20,113 bases of DNA, from NCBI GenBank assembly GCA_013139905.1, contig WSZW01000086.1, positions 1 to 20,113 of the forward strand, read 5' to 3'. Under the pieces are notes generated by a model, which did no database searches, had not been told where the DNA came from, and worked only from the letters and a program-made list of their open reading frames with translations. Made by a program: the position numbers and the translations under genes. Position 1 is the stretch's first letter, and each line of letters opens with the position of its first letter. This document shows, piece by piece, positions 13,957 to 19,762 of this stretch. This stretch comes from an archaeon (GTDB lineage: Archaea; EX4484-52; B79-G9).

Positions 13957-15687
13957 TTACTCCTCGTCCAAGGCATTATTTTTTATGTTTTCTAAAAACT
14001 CTTGTTTATTTGAAGAATATTTAGAAAACAATTCGCCAACTTGTTTATAATTTATTATGTTATTTTTATGCATCCATTTAAGCACAGTTATTCTGTCTTG
14101 TAGCTCATCTAATATTTGACTATTAGTTAAACCTGTTTTTTCAGATATTTTTGTAAGGAACGTAGAATTTTCATCAAAGTCAAAAGTATCATTTGAACTT
14201 TTCCATTTAAACACTTTAGATGTGTTTAGTTTTTTGGCAATAGAATCATAATTTTGTATTTCTTGTATTTCTGTAACTCTTCTAATATATTTATTCTTGT
14301 ATTTTAGTCGTGATGAAAATACAATCATATCAAGTGTTTCTAAAAGAGATGCCGGAAGACTTATTGGTTTTGTTGTAAGTCTATCAATTACTTTTTCTAT
14401 TGAATCTGCGTGTATTGTTGACAACCCTGCGTGTCCTGTTGCCATCTGCTGAAATAATACGTATGCTTCTTCACCACGCACTTCACCTACGATGATATAA
14501 TCTGGTCTTTGTCTTAGAGAACCTTTAAGAAGATCAAACATGGATACTTCTCCAATTCGTTTTCCTGAACTTGTAACACCAAATCCATTTCGTGATACTT
14601 CAGGAACCCAGTGCGGGTGCGGTAATCGAAGTTCAGGTGTGTCTTCAATAGATACAATTTTAAGTCCTTCTTTTATGAAAATAGATAAAGCATTTAGAAG
14701 GGATGTTTTACCTGCAGCTGTTGGTCCGGACACTAAAACAGATGCGCTGTTTTCTATTGCAAACCATAAATAGGCCATCATTTTTTCATCCATTGAACCA
14801 AATTTAAGCATATGGATTGGTGTTAATGGTTCATCGGTAAATTTTCTTATTGTATAATTAGAGCCTCTTCTTGCAATATCACTTCCAAGTGTTGCATGAA
14901 CTCTGGAACCATCGGTTAATGCACCATCTAATAATGGTTCTGCAACAGAAATACTTTTTTCGCATCTTTGAGATAATTTTATTACAAAGTCGTCAAGTTC
15001 TTCTTTTTTGTTAAAAACCACATTAGTCTTGATTGTTCCAAATTTAGAATTACGATGATATACAAACAGAGGTACGCCCACACCATCACAACTTATATCT
15101 TCTATGTTGCTGTCATTCATTATGGGTTGGAGTTTGCCCATACCAATAAAATCCCGAAGAATGTAATACTCATAAACAATTAATTTTTCTTTTGAAATTT
15201 TAAAACCAAAATTAAGTATTATTTCATTTAAAAGATTTTTTAAGTACAATACGGCATCTCGCTTGTGCACAGATTCAAAATGAACATTTAATTTTTCTTC
15301 AATTATTTTTTTTATTTTTGCCAAATTAATTTCATCTGTTTTTGATATTGTCGGCTCATGAACTATATAATCCATAGAATTAAGCTTAGAATTCCATTTT
15401 ATATTACACCAAGAAAAAACTTGTTCGTTCTCTTTTGGATTTGCCGGAGTTAATGGATATTTTAAATTTACATTTTCTAATTCATTAAATTCGTCTAAAT
15501 CTAAAGAAGTATTGTGATGTTTATGATGTTTAACATTTAATATTGAAAGATCTATTGATTGATTAATTTTTTCTTCTTTTTTTGAAGGCTCATCACAGGG
15601 ATTATCAATCATATTAGTTCTAAAATTTACAGGACTACCATTATACTGATTAATGATATTAACCGGTTGTGAATTTTTCGCATTCAA
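13957..15687 (-). CDS. Type IV pilus assembly ATPase (GspE/TadA/FlaI family)
   Basis: Cytoplasmic hexameric secretion ATPase powering pilus assembly. From the TTG at 15687 it has 576 residues. The N-terminal 120 residues are low-complexity (PSKKEEK, KHHKHH) and probably flexible. The family core runs from about 120 to 460: N-domain with GMGKLQPIMNDSNIEDI, then Walker A GPTAAGKT (321-328), Asp box SIEDTPEL (346-353), Walker B YIIVGEVRGEEA (397-408) and His box GHAGLSTIHADS (418-429), followed by a helical C-terminal extension. Assembly and retraction cannot be told apart from sequence. The start is uncertain: no ATG precedes the core in a good context, the TTG lacks a ribosome binding site, and the frame stays open 105 nt further upstream to a TAA, past an SD-like GAGGGG and an ATT at 15774 (605 residues). 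FlaH is absent nearby, so this is a pilus rather than an archaellum motor. Confidence 0.93.
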   Translation of the reverse strand: MNAKNSQPVNIINQYNGSPVNFRTNMIDNPCDEPSKKEEKINQSIDLSILNVKHHKHHNTSLDLDEFNELENVNLKYPLTPANPKENEQVFSWCNIKWNSKLNSMDYIVHEPTISKTDEINLAKIKKIIEEKLNVHFESVHKRDAVLYLKNLLNEIILNFGFKISKEKLIVYEYYILRDFIGMGKLQPIMNDSNIEDISCDGVGVPLFVYHRNSKFGTIKTNVVFNKKEELDDFVIKLSQRCEKSISVAEPLLDGALTDGSRVHATLGSDIARRGSNYTIRKFTDEPLTPIHMLKFGSMDEKMMAYLWFAIENSASVLVSGPTAAGKTSLLNALSIFIKEGLKIVSIEDTPELRLPHPHWVPEVSRNGFGVTSSGKRIGEVSMFDLLKGSLRQRPDYIIVGEVRGEEAYVLFQQMATGHAGLSTIHADSIEKVIDRLTTKPISLPASLLETLDMIVFSSRLKYKNKYIRRVTEIQEIQNYDSIAKKLNTSKVFKWKSSNDTFDFDENSTFLTKISEKTGLTNSQILDELQDRITVLKWMHKNNIINYKQVGELFSKYSSNKQEFLENIKNNALDEE

Positions 15688-15766
15688 TGTTTCGTCTAAA
15701 TTGTTTTTATTTATTGAATTATGATATTTCTTTTTTAAATGAACAACCGCAGAAGATATATTAAAC

Positions 15767-16198
15767 TTAGTAATTTGTAACCCCTCGCATTATTGCTTTT
15801 TGACCTATATTTTTTATATTAACTTTGCCGTATGAAGAACTTACGGTTCCTAATACTTTTATTGACGTATTTGTTTGCACAATCATTCCAGAGTATGTAT
15901 AAACCAACAATTCGTTACTATTTTCACTGCCAATTAATTGGTAGGATTCGCCAGCAACCGTTTTTGGAATTTCAACAGTTAGTTCTGCATTTGACCCCAT
16001 AACCCTAAGAACATTAAGATTATTTACCATATTTTGACTCACTTCTTCTAATTGCAAAATACCAGCATTAGCCGATACATTTTCACGAAAATCAGTTACC
16101 AATAATAAGGTTCCACCAAAAATTACCATACCCATACCAAATAATAATACTTCTTCAATTGCAAGATATTGACCTTTTCTTTTATTTTTTAAATTCAT
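15767..16198 (-). CDS. Prepilin-like protein, small (class III signal)
   Basis: The protein has 143 residues. The start MNLKNKRKGQYLAIEEVLLF fits an archaeal prepilin: basic n-region, cleavage after RKG, then QYLAIEE with Glu at +5/+6 in a hydrophobic helix (to about residue 38). The mature part holds a helix (LQLEEVSQNMVNNLNVLRV) and a C-terminal beta domain ending GQKAIMRGVTNY; it has no cysteines. This layout (helix plus a small sheet, FRENVSANAG linker) resembles small archaellum- or pilus-anchoring proteins such as FlaF/FlaG in size, but I see no diagnostic match. The ATG at 16198 has no clear Shine-Dalgarno sequence; TTTAAAA about 28 bp upstream could be a TATA box, giving a leaderless start, or the gene may be read through from the preceding pilin gene 49 bp away. 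Directly upstream of the ATPase. Confidence 0.85.
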   Translation of the reverse strand: MNLKNKRKGQYLAIEEVLLFGMGMVIFGGTLLLVTDFRENVSANAGILQLEEVSQNMVNNLNVLRVMGSNAELTVEIPKTVAGESYQLIGSENSNELLVYTYSGMIVQTNTSIKVLGTVSSSYGKVNIKNIGQKAIMRGVTNY

Positions 16199-16247
16199 GA
16201 AATATCGTCCAATTATATCTTTTTTAAAGTAAACCTCACAAAATTAT

Positions 16248-17135
16248 TTATTCTAAAGTAACCAAAACACTTATTTTTGAAAGTTCCCCTGAAAGACTAG
16301 ATCCGTAATTTTCAGTTGTTGTATCTGCGCGACTAACTTTAATTGTATGCATGCCCTCAGTAACTTTATTATTTCCTTGTGTTTCTAATAATATTTTTAT
16401 GCCTTCTTTATTTGTTGGATCGACAAGCTCTCTAAAGGTAAGTTTATAGCTTGTAAGATATATACCCGTGGCAGCCATAGTTTTTGCAGTTATTACGCCA
16501 GCCTTGTTTGTTCCAACAATACCCGCAATATCATATTCTGGTCCACGTAATACGGCAAAACCATCAATTGTTCCGGTAATATCTACATGTTCTACAACAT
16601 AATTATTTGAGTTACAAGTAAATGTATTTTCTTCAGTATATGTTCCCGCAACATTGCAAGTACCTGTTACATTGGAGATAACAATCGACGAAGATAAACC
16701 CGTGGAATTCATCATACAATCCTCACAGCCAATAGATATTGTATCTGATGCATCAGTAGCATTTACAGCATATGTTTCTTTACTTTTTACTGGCAGGTCA
16801 TCATTAAGAAGAACCCAATTTGTTGATGCAACGCCTGCGGTTTTTCCTTGAATGGTATAAATTATAGAATTCTCGCCAGTATTAATATCAAATATTTCTA
16901 ATTCGCCATCAAACTGAATCTGTTTTGTTTTCTGACCGCCAGTTTTTACGACATCTGTAATCATAGAGTTTATAAGTTCTATATTTTTTTCCGCTTGTGA
17001 TAAAGAATTTTCAGTTTGGCTTTTTTCTATTAATGGTGCACCCCATAGATAACTTGCGCCAATTACTCCTACGGCAAGACCCATAATCAATACAACAGAA
17101 ATTATCTGTGTTTGCGCTTTAAATAATTTTGACAT
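16248..17135 (-). CDS. Prepilin-like protein with cysteine-containing exterior, minor pilin
   Basis: The protein has 295 residues. The N terminus MSKLFKAQTQIISVVLIMGL is a class III signal: cleavage after KA, mature start QTQIISVVLIMGLAVGVIGASYLWG, then a long amphipathic helix to about residue 62. The exterior is beta-rich and threonine/serine-rich, with four cysteines (GCEDC, GTCNVAG, FTCNSNN) likely forming disulfides, and sequons such as NAT, NST and NVT. It ends in a strand-rich part (GMHTIKVSRADTTTENYGSS). The start ATG at 17135 is fixed by a perfect GGTGAT ribosome binding site 5 nt upstream and by a TATA box about 40 bp before it. It is the first gene of a transcription unit that probably continues into the 143-aa pilin and the ATPase. 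Function as a minor or alternative pilin is inferred. Confidence 0.85.
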   Translation of the reverse strand: MSKLFKAQTQIISVVLIMGLAVGVIGASYLWGAPLIEKSQTENSLSQAEKNIELINSMITDVVKTGGQKTKQIQFDGELEIFDINTGENSIIYTIQGKTAGVASTNWVLLNDDLPVKSKETYAVNATDASDTISIGCEDCMMNSTGLSSSIVISNVTGTCNVAGTYTEENTFTCNSNNYVVEHVDITGTIDGFAVLRGPEYDIAGIVGTNKAGVITAKTMAATGIYLTSYKLTFRELVDPTNKEGIKILLETQGNNKVTEGMHTIKVSRADTTTENYGSSLSGELSKISVLVTLE

Positions 17136-17170
17136 AATTAATCACCTTAAGTATTTTTTGGATTTCATAG

Positions 17171-17179
17171 CATATAAAC
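17171..17179 (-). promoter_or_regulatory. TATA box and BRE, minor pilin/ATPase unit
   Basis: GTTTATATG on the minus strand, preceded by the A-rich TTTAAAAA (BRE-like), centred about 40 bp before the ATG at 17135. Predicted start near 17149, leaving a leader that just fits the GGTGAT ribosome binding site. It lies downstream of the hairpin after the major pilin, so it restarts transcription there. Confidence 0.6.
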
Positions 17180-17296
17180 TTTTTAAAAAATCAGAGAATT
17201 TTTATGTTTTATTTATAAATAAATTGTGATTATTCTATGACGAAATTAGAACTAAATATTCGCAGATAAAGGATTAATTAATTAAATAAGAAAATA

Positions 17297-17322
17297 TTTG
17301 CGATTAGCGAACCAACCGCAAA
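17297..17322 (-). terminator. Strong hairpin after the major pilin gene
   Basis: On the minus strand TTTGCGGTTGG and CTAATCGCAAA form an 11-bp stem (two G-T pairs) capped by TTCG, starting 14 nt after the stop codon and followed by TATTTTCTTATTT. It is the most stable hairpin I found in the window. It probably ends the short pilin transcript or protects its 3' end. Confidence 0.65.
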
Positions 17323-17336
17323 ATAAAGTTTAAAAT

Positions 17337-17831
17337 TTAACAGTAACCTTGTGCTGTTTTTGCAGGTATACATGCAATTGTTGCAATTGTTGCCTGTGGA
17401 GAGATTACTTTTATTTCGTGTGTGTTGGTATCTTGAATATTAGCCCATGGAGTTACGACAGTAGTAGTAAAAGTTACGGTGCCTTTAGGTGCTAAATCTA
17501 CAGCTAGAGCTGCTACGGTTAGAGCTACAGCTTGACCATCAACATACACATTAAATACATCACCATTAACAAATGTATAAGTTCCTGTATTTCGTATTAT
17601 AACTGATATCTCATTTCCATCCTCATAAACGCTTTCAATACCAAATTGTGCTGCATTTTTGCCCATCATGTTTGTAATGTCATCTGAAACGCCTTGTTGG
17701 ATTTCTCCTTGTGTTTTTTGTACCCAAACAAATGTCATTCCAAATGCTGCAACAGTCATCATCAATAAAAGCACGATTGCGATTATCGGAGTTATACCTT
17801 TTCTATTCATTTTAATGTAATTATTACTCAT
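17337..17831 (-). CDS. Major pilin (archaeal type IV pilin, Pilin_N/DUF1628-like)
   Basis: The protein has 164 residues. The N terminus NRKGITPIIAIVLLLMMTVA is the typical archaeal pilin signal and assembly helix: cleavage after RKG, then ITPIIAIVLLLMMTVAAFG. The helix runs on to about residue 45 (QKTQGEIQQG), followed by a compact beta domain (FGIESVYEDGNEISVIIRNT, FNVYVDGQAVALTVAALAVD, GTVTFTTTVVTPW, HEIKVISPQ). The C terminus carries a cysteine pair, C154 and C164 (the last residue), likely closing a terminal loop by disulfide. The start ATG at 17831 is fixed by GAGGG 6 nt upstream, which overlaps the TGA of the preceding gene. The strong hairpin directly downstream and the typical pilin length suggest this is the abundant filament subunit; that abundance is an inference. 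Confidence 0.92.
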   Translation of the reverse strand: MSNNYIKMNRKGITPIIAIVLLLMMTVAAFGMTFVWVQKTQGEIQQGVSDDITNMMGKNAAQFGIESVYEDGNEISVIIRNTGTYTFVNGDVFNVYVDGQAVALTVAALAVDLAPKGTVTFTTTVVTPWANIQDTNTHEIKVISPQATIATIACIPAKTAQGYC

Positions 17832-17840
17832 ATTAATCCC

Positions 17841-18062
17841 TCACATTTTATTTTTTCCGCCAACTTGTGCATCATATATTCTTAATAATATTATTCCGAC
17901 AACCAATTGTCCACCAAATATCATAAGCAAAAACATATTCATTAATGTTAACTGAAATGAATTAGTCATTATTCCACCAGTCAGTATAATAAACTGACTT
18001 ACTGCCAATATTACTAATATCACTACAAAAATCCATTCAAGATGTTTTGGACCTAATTTCAT
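17841..18062 (-). CDS. Small two-helix membrane protein of the pilus locus
   Basis: The protein has 73 residues with two transmembrane helices (about 9-30 and 39-61), a short turn (GGIMTNSFQL), a short N terminus (MKLGPKHLEW) and a basic C terminus (GGKNKM). I do not recognise a family. The gene is well supported: ATG at 18062 with GGAGTGA 6 nt upstream, 19 bp after the coiled-coil gene, and its stop overlapping the ribosome binding site of the major pilin gene. Its fixed place between a cytoplasmic coiled-coil protein and the pilin suggests a membrane adaptor or regulatory subunit for pilin export, analogous in position only to small accessory proteins of Tad and archaellum loci. Hydrophobic codon use is normal for a membrane protein. 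Confidence 0.8.
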   Translation of the reverse strand: MKLGPKHLEWIFVVILVILAVSQFIILTGGIMTNSFQLTLMNMFLLMIFGGQLVVGIILLRIYDAQVGGKNKM

Positions 18063-18081
18063 AATAATTCACTCCTATTAT

Positions 18082-18642
18082 TTATTGTCTTGTATTGAAT
18101 TGCTGTGGTGGGCTATTTGATTGTGTTTGTGAGCCCATCATACCTCTTCGTGCAAGTATGCTGCTTACGGGTTTTGCGTTTGTAGGTGCTGATTGCATAC
18201 GTTTTAATCTCTTATCTATGTTTTCTAACGTTTCTGCAAGTGCTTCGTTTCCTTCTTGCGTACCCTTTGTAATTTCGGTCATCTTATCTATTAGTGGTGT
18301 TATTGCTTCGGTAACTGCTGTTTTTGATGTGGATTCCATATCCTGTTCGCCTGCGGATTTAATTATTGAGACGAAATCGTTCATATTATTATTTAAATTA
18401 TCCATTTTACCTATAAGAACGCCGACATCCTCTCTTAAAGCCTGATTTGATTTTACCATTTCGTCAACAATTTTTTGATTCATTTCAGTCATATCTAATA
18501 TTTTATCTACAAATCGCTCTAAATTTTGAGTACTTTTGGTTGTTTCCATCATTTCTATTCTTTTTTCAAGTCTGCGTAATGGTGTTAGTGGAACTACTTC
18601 ATAATCATCGTTTCCCTGTAATTCTATTTCGTCTTTAACCAT
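18082..18642 (-). CDS. Cytoplasmic coiled-coil protein opening the pilus locus
   Basis: The protein has 186 residues and no signal peptide or membrane helix. After an acidic start (MVKDEIELQG) comes the basic motif VPLTPLRRLEKRIEMME, then about 115 residues of heptad-like helix (NLERFVDKILDMTEMNQKIV ... LGKMDNLNNNMNDF ... EALAETLENIDKRLKRM), and a disordered Gln/Ser/Pro tail (SQTQSNSPPQQFNTRQ). The start is ATG 18642 rather than ATG 18648: the AGGTGAT ribosome binding site is 6 nt from the former and abuts the latter. A TATA box lies upstream. I do not recognise a named family; size, charge and coiled coil resemble cytoplasmic accessory proteins of archaellum loci (FlaC/D/E), but I see no homology proof. 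Likely a scaffold or signalling adaptor beneath the pilus base (inference). Confidence 0.8.
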   Translation of the reverse strand: MVKDEIELQGNDDYEVVPLTPLRRLEKRIEMMETTKSTQNLERFVDKILDMTEMNQKIVDEMVKSNQALREDVGVLIGKMDNLNNNMNDFVSIIKSAGEQDMESTSKTAVTEAITPLIDKMTEITKGTQEGNEALAETLENIDKRLKRMQSAPTNAKPVSSILARRGMMGSQTQSNSPPQQFNTRQ

Positions 18643-18693
18643 ACACATATCACCTAAATATAATTGACCTATAGAATTTATGACCTAAACTAG

Positions 18694-18703
18694 TATATAA
18701 AAG
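18694..18703 (-). promoter_or_regulatory. TATA box of the pilus operon, with three TAGGTSA repeats downstream
   Basis: CTTTTATATA on the minus strand, predicted start near 18672. Between it and the ATG at 18642 the motif TAGGT(C/G)A occurs three times in direct orientation at 18681-18687, 18665-18671 and 18650-18656, spaced 16 and 15 nt. The last copy is the ribosome binding site. This may be an operator or chance repetition of an SD-like sequence. Confidence 0.55.
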
Positions 18704-18715
18704 TTTTCTTGATTT

Positions 18716-19072
18716 TTACGTTTTTAAGTCTTTTGAGTATCCAAAACGTGTTTTATGTCCACAATCAAGACAAGTTATGATTATTGCTTTTTCTTTTGAA
18801 TTGGTTCTTATGGTTGCGTTTATACCCGGGACCAAATAGTTTTCACATTTTTTACAGAATTGTCTTTTGTATATGCTTTTTAAGGGTATATTATATTTCA
18901 TGCTTATTTTTCTTGCTAAATAAACGTATCGTTTAGAAAGATCAAATCTTTTGTTGTCGAATTCTTTTTTTGCTAAATTAAATAGTATTTCGATGCGCTC
19001 GTTTACTATATCTACCTGCCACTGCGGCTTTCTTCTGGTTTGACGTTTTTTGAAGCTCTTTTTTTTTGACAT
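18716..19072 (-). CDS. rnp4: Ribonuclease P protein component 4 (Rpp21/Rpr2 family)
   Basis: Protein subunit of archaeal RNase P, which trims 5' leaders from pre-tRNAs. The 118 residues show the family layout: a basic N-terminal helix pair (MSKKKSFKKRQTRRKPQ, then IVNERIEILFNLAKKEFDNK and LSKRYVYLARKISMKYNIPL), followed by a zinc ribbon with four cysteines (FCKKCENYLVPG and ITCLDCGHKTRFGY). Rpp21 pairs with Rpp29 on the specificity domain of the RNA. The frame is open upstream into the tRNA-Gly gene, but the basic start at 19072 is family-like and a TATA box is placed 24 bp before it, indicating a leaderless message; no Shine-Dalgarno sequence is visible. It sits beside two tRNA genes, a sensible but not necessarily functional pairing. 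Confidence 0.93.
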   Translation of the reverse strand: MSKKKSFKKRQTRRKPQWQVDIVNERIEILFNLAKKEFDNKRFDLSKRYVYLARKISMKYNIPLKSIYKRQFCKKCENYLVPGINATIRTNSKEKAIIITCLDCGHKTRFGYSKDLKT

Positions 19073-19092
19073 AATAATAACTAATAAACAAT

Positions 19093-19100
19093 AATATAAA
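19093..19100 (-). promoter_or_regulatory. TATA box of rnp4, also the T-run ending the tRNA-Gly unit
   Basis: The minus-strand segment CTTTTTTTATATTATTG (about 19090-19105) contains TTTATATT centred about 24 bp before the rnp4 ATG, as for a leaderless gene. The same T-run lies downstream of tRNA-Gly and its structured trailer and would suit termination of that transcript. Confidence 0.5.
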
Positions 19101-19187
19101 AAAAGAATGGTGCGCCAACGAACGGAGAAATCCGTTCGAGCGATTTTGTTGACACAAATTGGAGCGAGATCAATAAGAAAGAATAAA

Positions 19188-19261
19188 TGGTGCGCCAGCC
19201 GAGAGTCGAACTCGGGCCACTGCCTTGGCAAGGCAATATCATACCACTAGACTACTAGCGC
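19188..19261 (-). tRNA. tRNA-Gly (GCC)
   Basis: The minus strand folds into a complete cloverleaf. The acceptor stem GCGCTAG pairs with CTGGCGC (one G-T pair); the anticodon stem-loop has loop TTGCCAA with anticodon GCC at 19229-19227; the T-arm contains GTTCGACTC; the discriminator is A and the 3' CCA is encoded in the DNA. There is no intron. A TATA-like GTTTAATAAA lies about 32 bp before the 5' end (19288-19297 on the + strand, read in reverse). Confidence 0.93.
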
Positions 19262-19287
19262 AAAGAATATAATAGATACGGTAGAAA

Positions 19288-19297
19288 GTTTAATAAA
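19288..19297 (-). promoter_or_regulatory. TATA box of tRNA-Gly
   Basis: TTTATTAAAC on the minus strand, centred about 32 bp before the tRNA 5' end; predicted start near 19267. It overlaps one arm of a perfect inverted repeat (AAACATT, TCG, AATGTTT; 19295-19311) that lies 11-27 nt after the stop of the 59-aa gene and may help end that transcript. Confidence 0.45.
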
Positions 19298-19321
19298 CAT
19301 TTCGAATGTTTTTAATATTTT

Positions 19322-19501
19322 TTAGTCAACAGGTCTTGCAAGACAGCTTTTTCCTTCTTTTCTAATTTGGTCGTCTCTAGCTTCAACGGATGCAAGCATG
19401 TCTTGTATTACTTCGTTTTTTACTGCGGTTATGCCTTGTAATTGACTTTTTCTTTGAACTTGTCCTTGTCCGGACATTAATAACTCTATTTCGTTTGCCA
19501 T
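19322..19501 (-). CDS. Small unknown protein, 59 aa
   Basis: I do not recognise a family. Sequence starts MANEIELLMSGQGQVQRKSQ and continues as a predicted amphipathic helix (ITAVKNEVIQDMLASVEARD) with a single cysteine near the end (KSCLARPVD). There is no signal peptide or membrane segment. Evidence that it is real: a good ribosome binding site, GGGAG, 6 nt before the ATG at 19501, and a TATA box upstream (19558-19565) giving a leader of about 34 nt. An in-frame GTG at 19516 overlaps the ribosome binding site and is rejected. It stands alone between two tRNA genes. Helical content and size would suit a small nucleic-acid-binding or adaptor protein, but nothing in the sequence proves this. 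Confidence 0.65.
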   Translation of the reverse strand: MANEIELLMSGQGQVQRKSQLQGITAVKNEVIQDMLASVEARDDQIRKEGKSCLARPVD

Positions 19502-19557
19502 ATTTATCTCCCTCACAACTCAAATTTATTTGTAAGGTTAATTATGGGCAGAAGTAG

Positions 19558-19565
19558 TATATAAA
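19558..19565 (-). promoter_or_regulatory. TATA box of the 59-aa gene
   Basis: TTTATATA on the minus strand within ATTTTATATACTAC. It begins just 6 bp after the 3' CCA of tRNA-Trp; predicted start near 19536. The T-rich AATATTTTATAT may double as the terminator of the tRNA transcript. Confidence 0.5.
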
Positions 19566-19570
19566 ATATT

Positions 19571-19733
19571 TGGTGGGGTTACGAGGATTCGAACCCCGAT
19601 CAGAAGGTATCTCCCAAGCACGAATGCTTTAAAAATACCCGAAACATATGCAAATCATCACGTTTTCACGCTCATAGCTCCATAACAGTAAATTTGTCTG
19701 GAGCCCACTATGCTGCCATTACACCATAACCCC
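19571..19733 (-). tRNA. tRNA-Trp (CCA) with an 89-nt intron
   Basis: The minus strand gives a cloverleaf after removal of 19609-19697. The acceptor stem GGGGTTA pairs perfectly with TAACCCC; D-arm GTGT/GCAT; anticodon stem GTGGG/CCTTC (contains a T-T mismatch at 28:42); anticodon loop CTCCAGA with CCA at 19701-19699; T-arm CGGGG TTCGAAT CCTCG; discriminator A; encoded CCA. The intron sits at the canonical 37/38 position and is flanked by a proper bulge-helix-bulge: bulge AGA, central helix CTCC/GGAG, bulge ATA. Mature length is 74 nt including CCA. Confidence 0.93.
19609..19697 (-). ncRNA. tRNA-Trp intron with C/D-type guide for its own C34
   Basis: The intron contains a C-box match GTGATGA (19661-19655) and, upstream, a D'-like ATGA (19675-19672), joined by a short CGT-GAAA-ACG hairpin as expected for a kink-turn. 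Directly before ATGA lies TGGAGC (19682-19677), complementary to G31-A36 of the tRNA; the fifth base upstream of the box (19680) pairs with C34. In many archaea the tRNA-Trp intron is known to guide 2'-O-methylation of C34. The D'-like box is not consensus (ATGA for CTGA), and I find no second guide for position 39. Confidence 0.65.
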
Positions 19734-19762
19734 ATACAATGCAATATGATACAATGAGTGCT

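Noticed and set aside
15683..15687. ATG at 15683 as the ATPase start
   Set aside because: It is in a different frame from the ATPase and leads nowhere useful.
18095..18638. Plus-strand open frames opposite the coiled-coil gene
   Set aside because: The minus-strand gene has promoter, ribosome binding site and operon context; the opposite frames have none.
8438..18642. Archaellum (fla/arl) operon
   Set aside because: No FlaH-like ATPase or recognisable FlaF/FlaG is present, the platform is two genes, and the pilin is of the Pilin_N type; a pilus fits better.
19108..19182. A second, degenerate tRNA-Gly copy beside the first
   Set aside because: Only the last 12 bases repeat. No matching 5' acceptor strand and no T-arm can be folded, so it is kept only as a partial repeat.
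19073..19231. Upstream extension of rnp4 to a start at 19231
   Set aside because: The extension would translate across the 3' part of tRNA-Gly and its trailer, has no family similarity, and the TATA box at 19093-19100 lies inside it.
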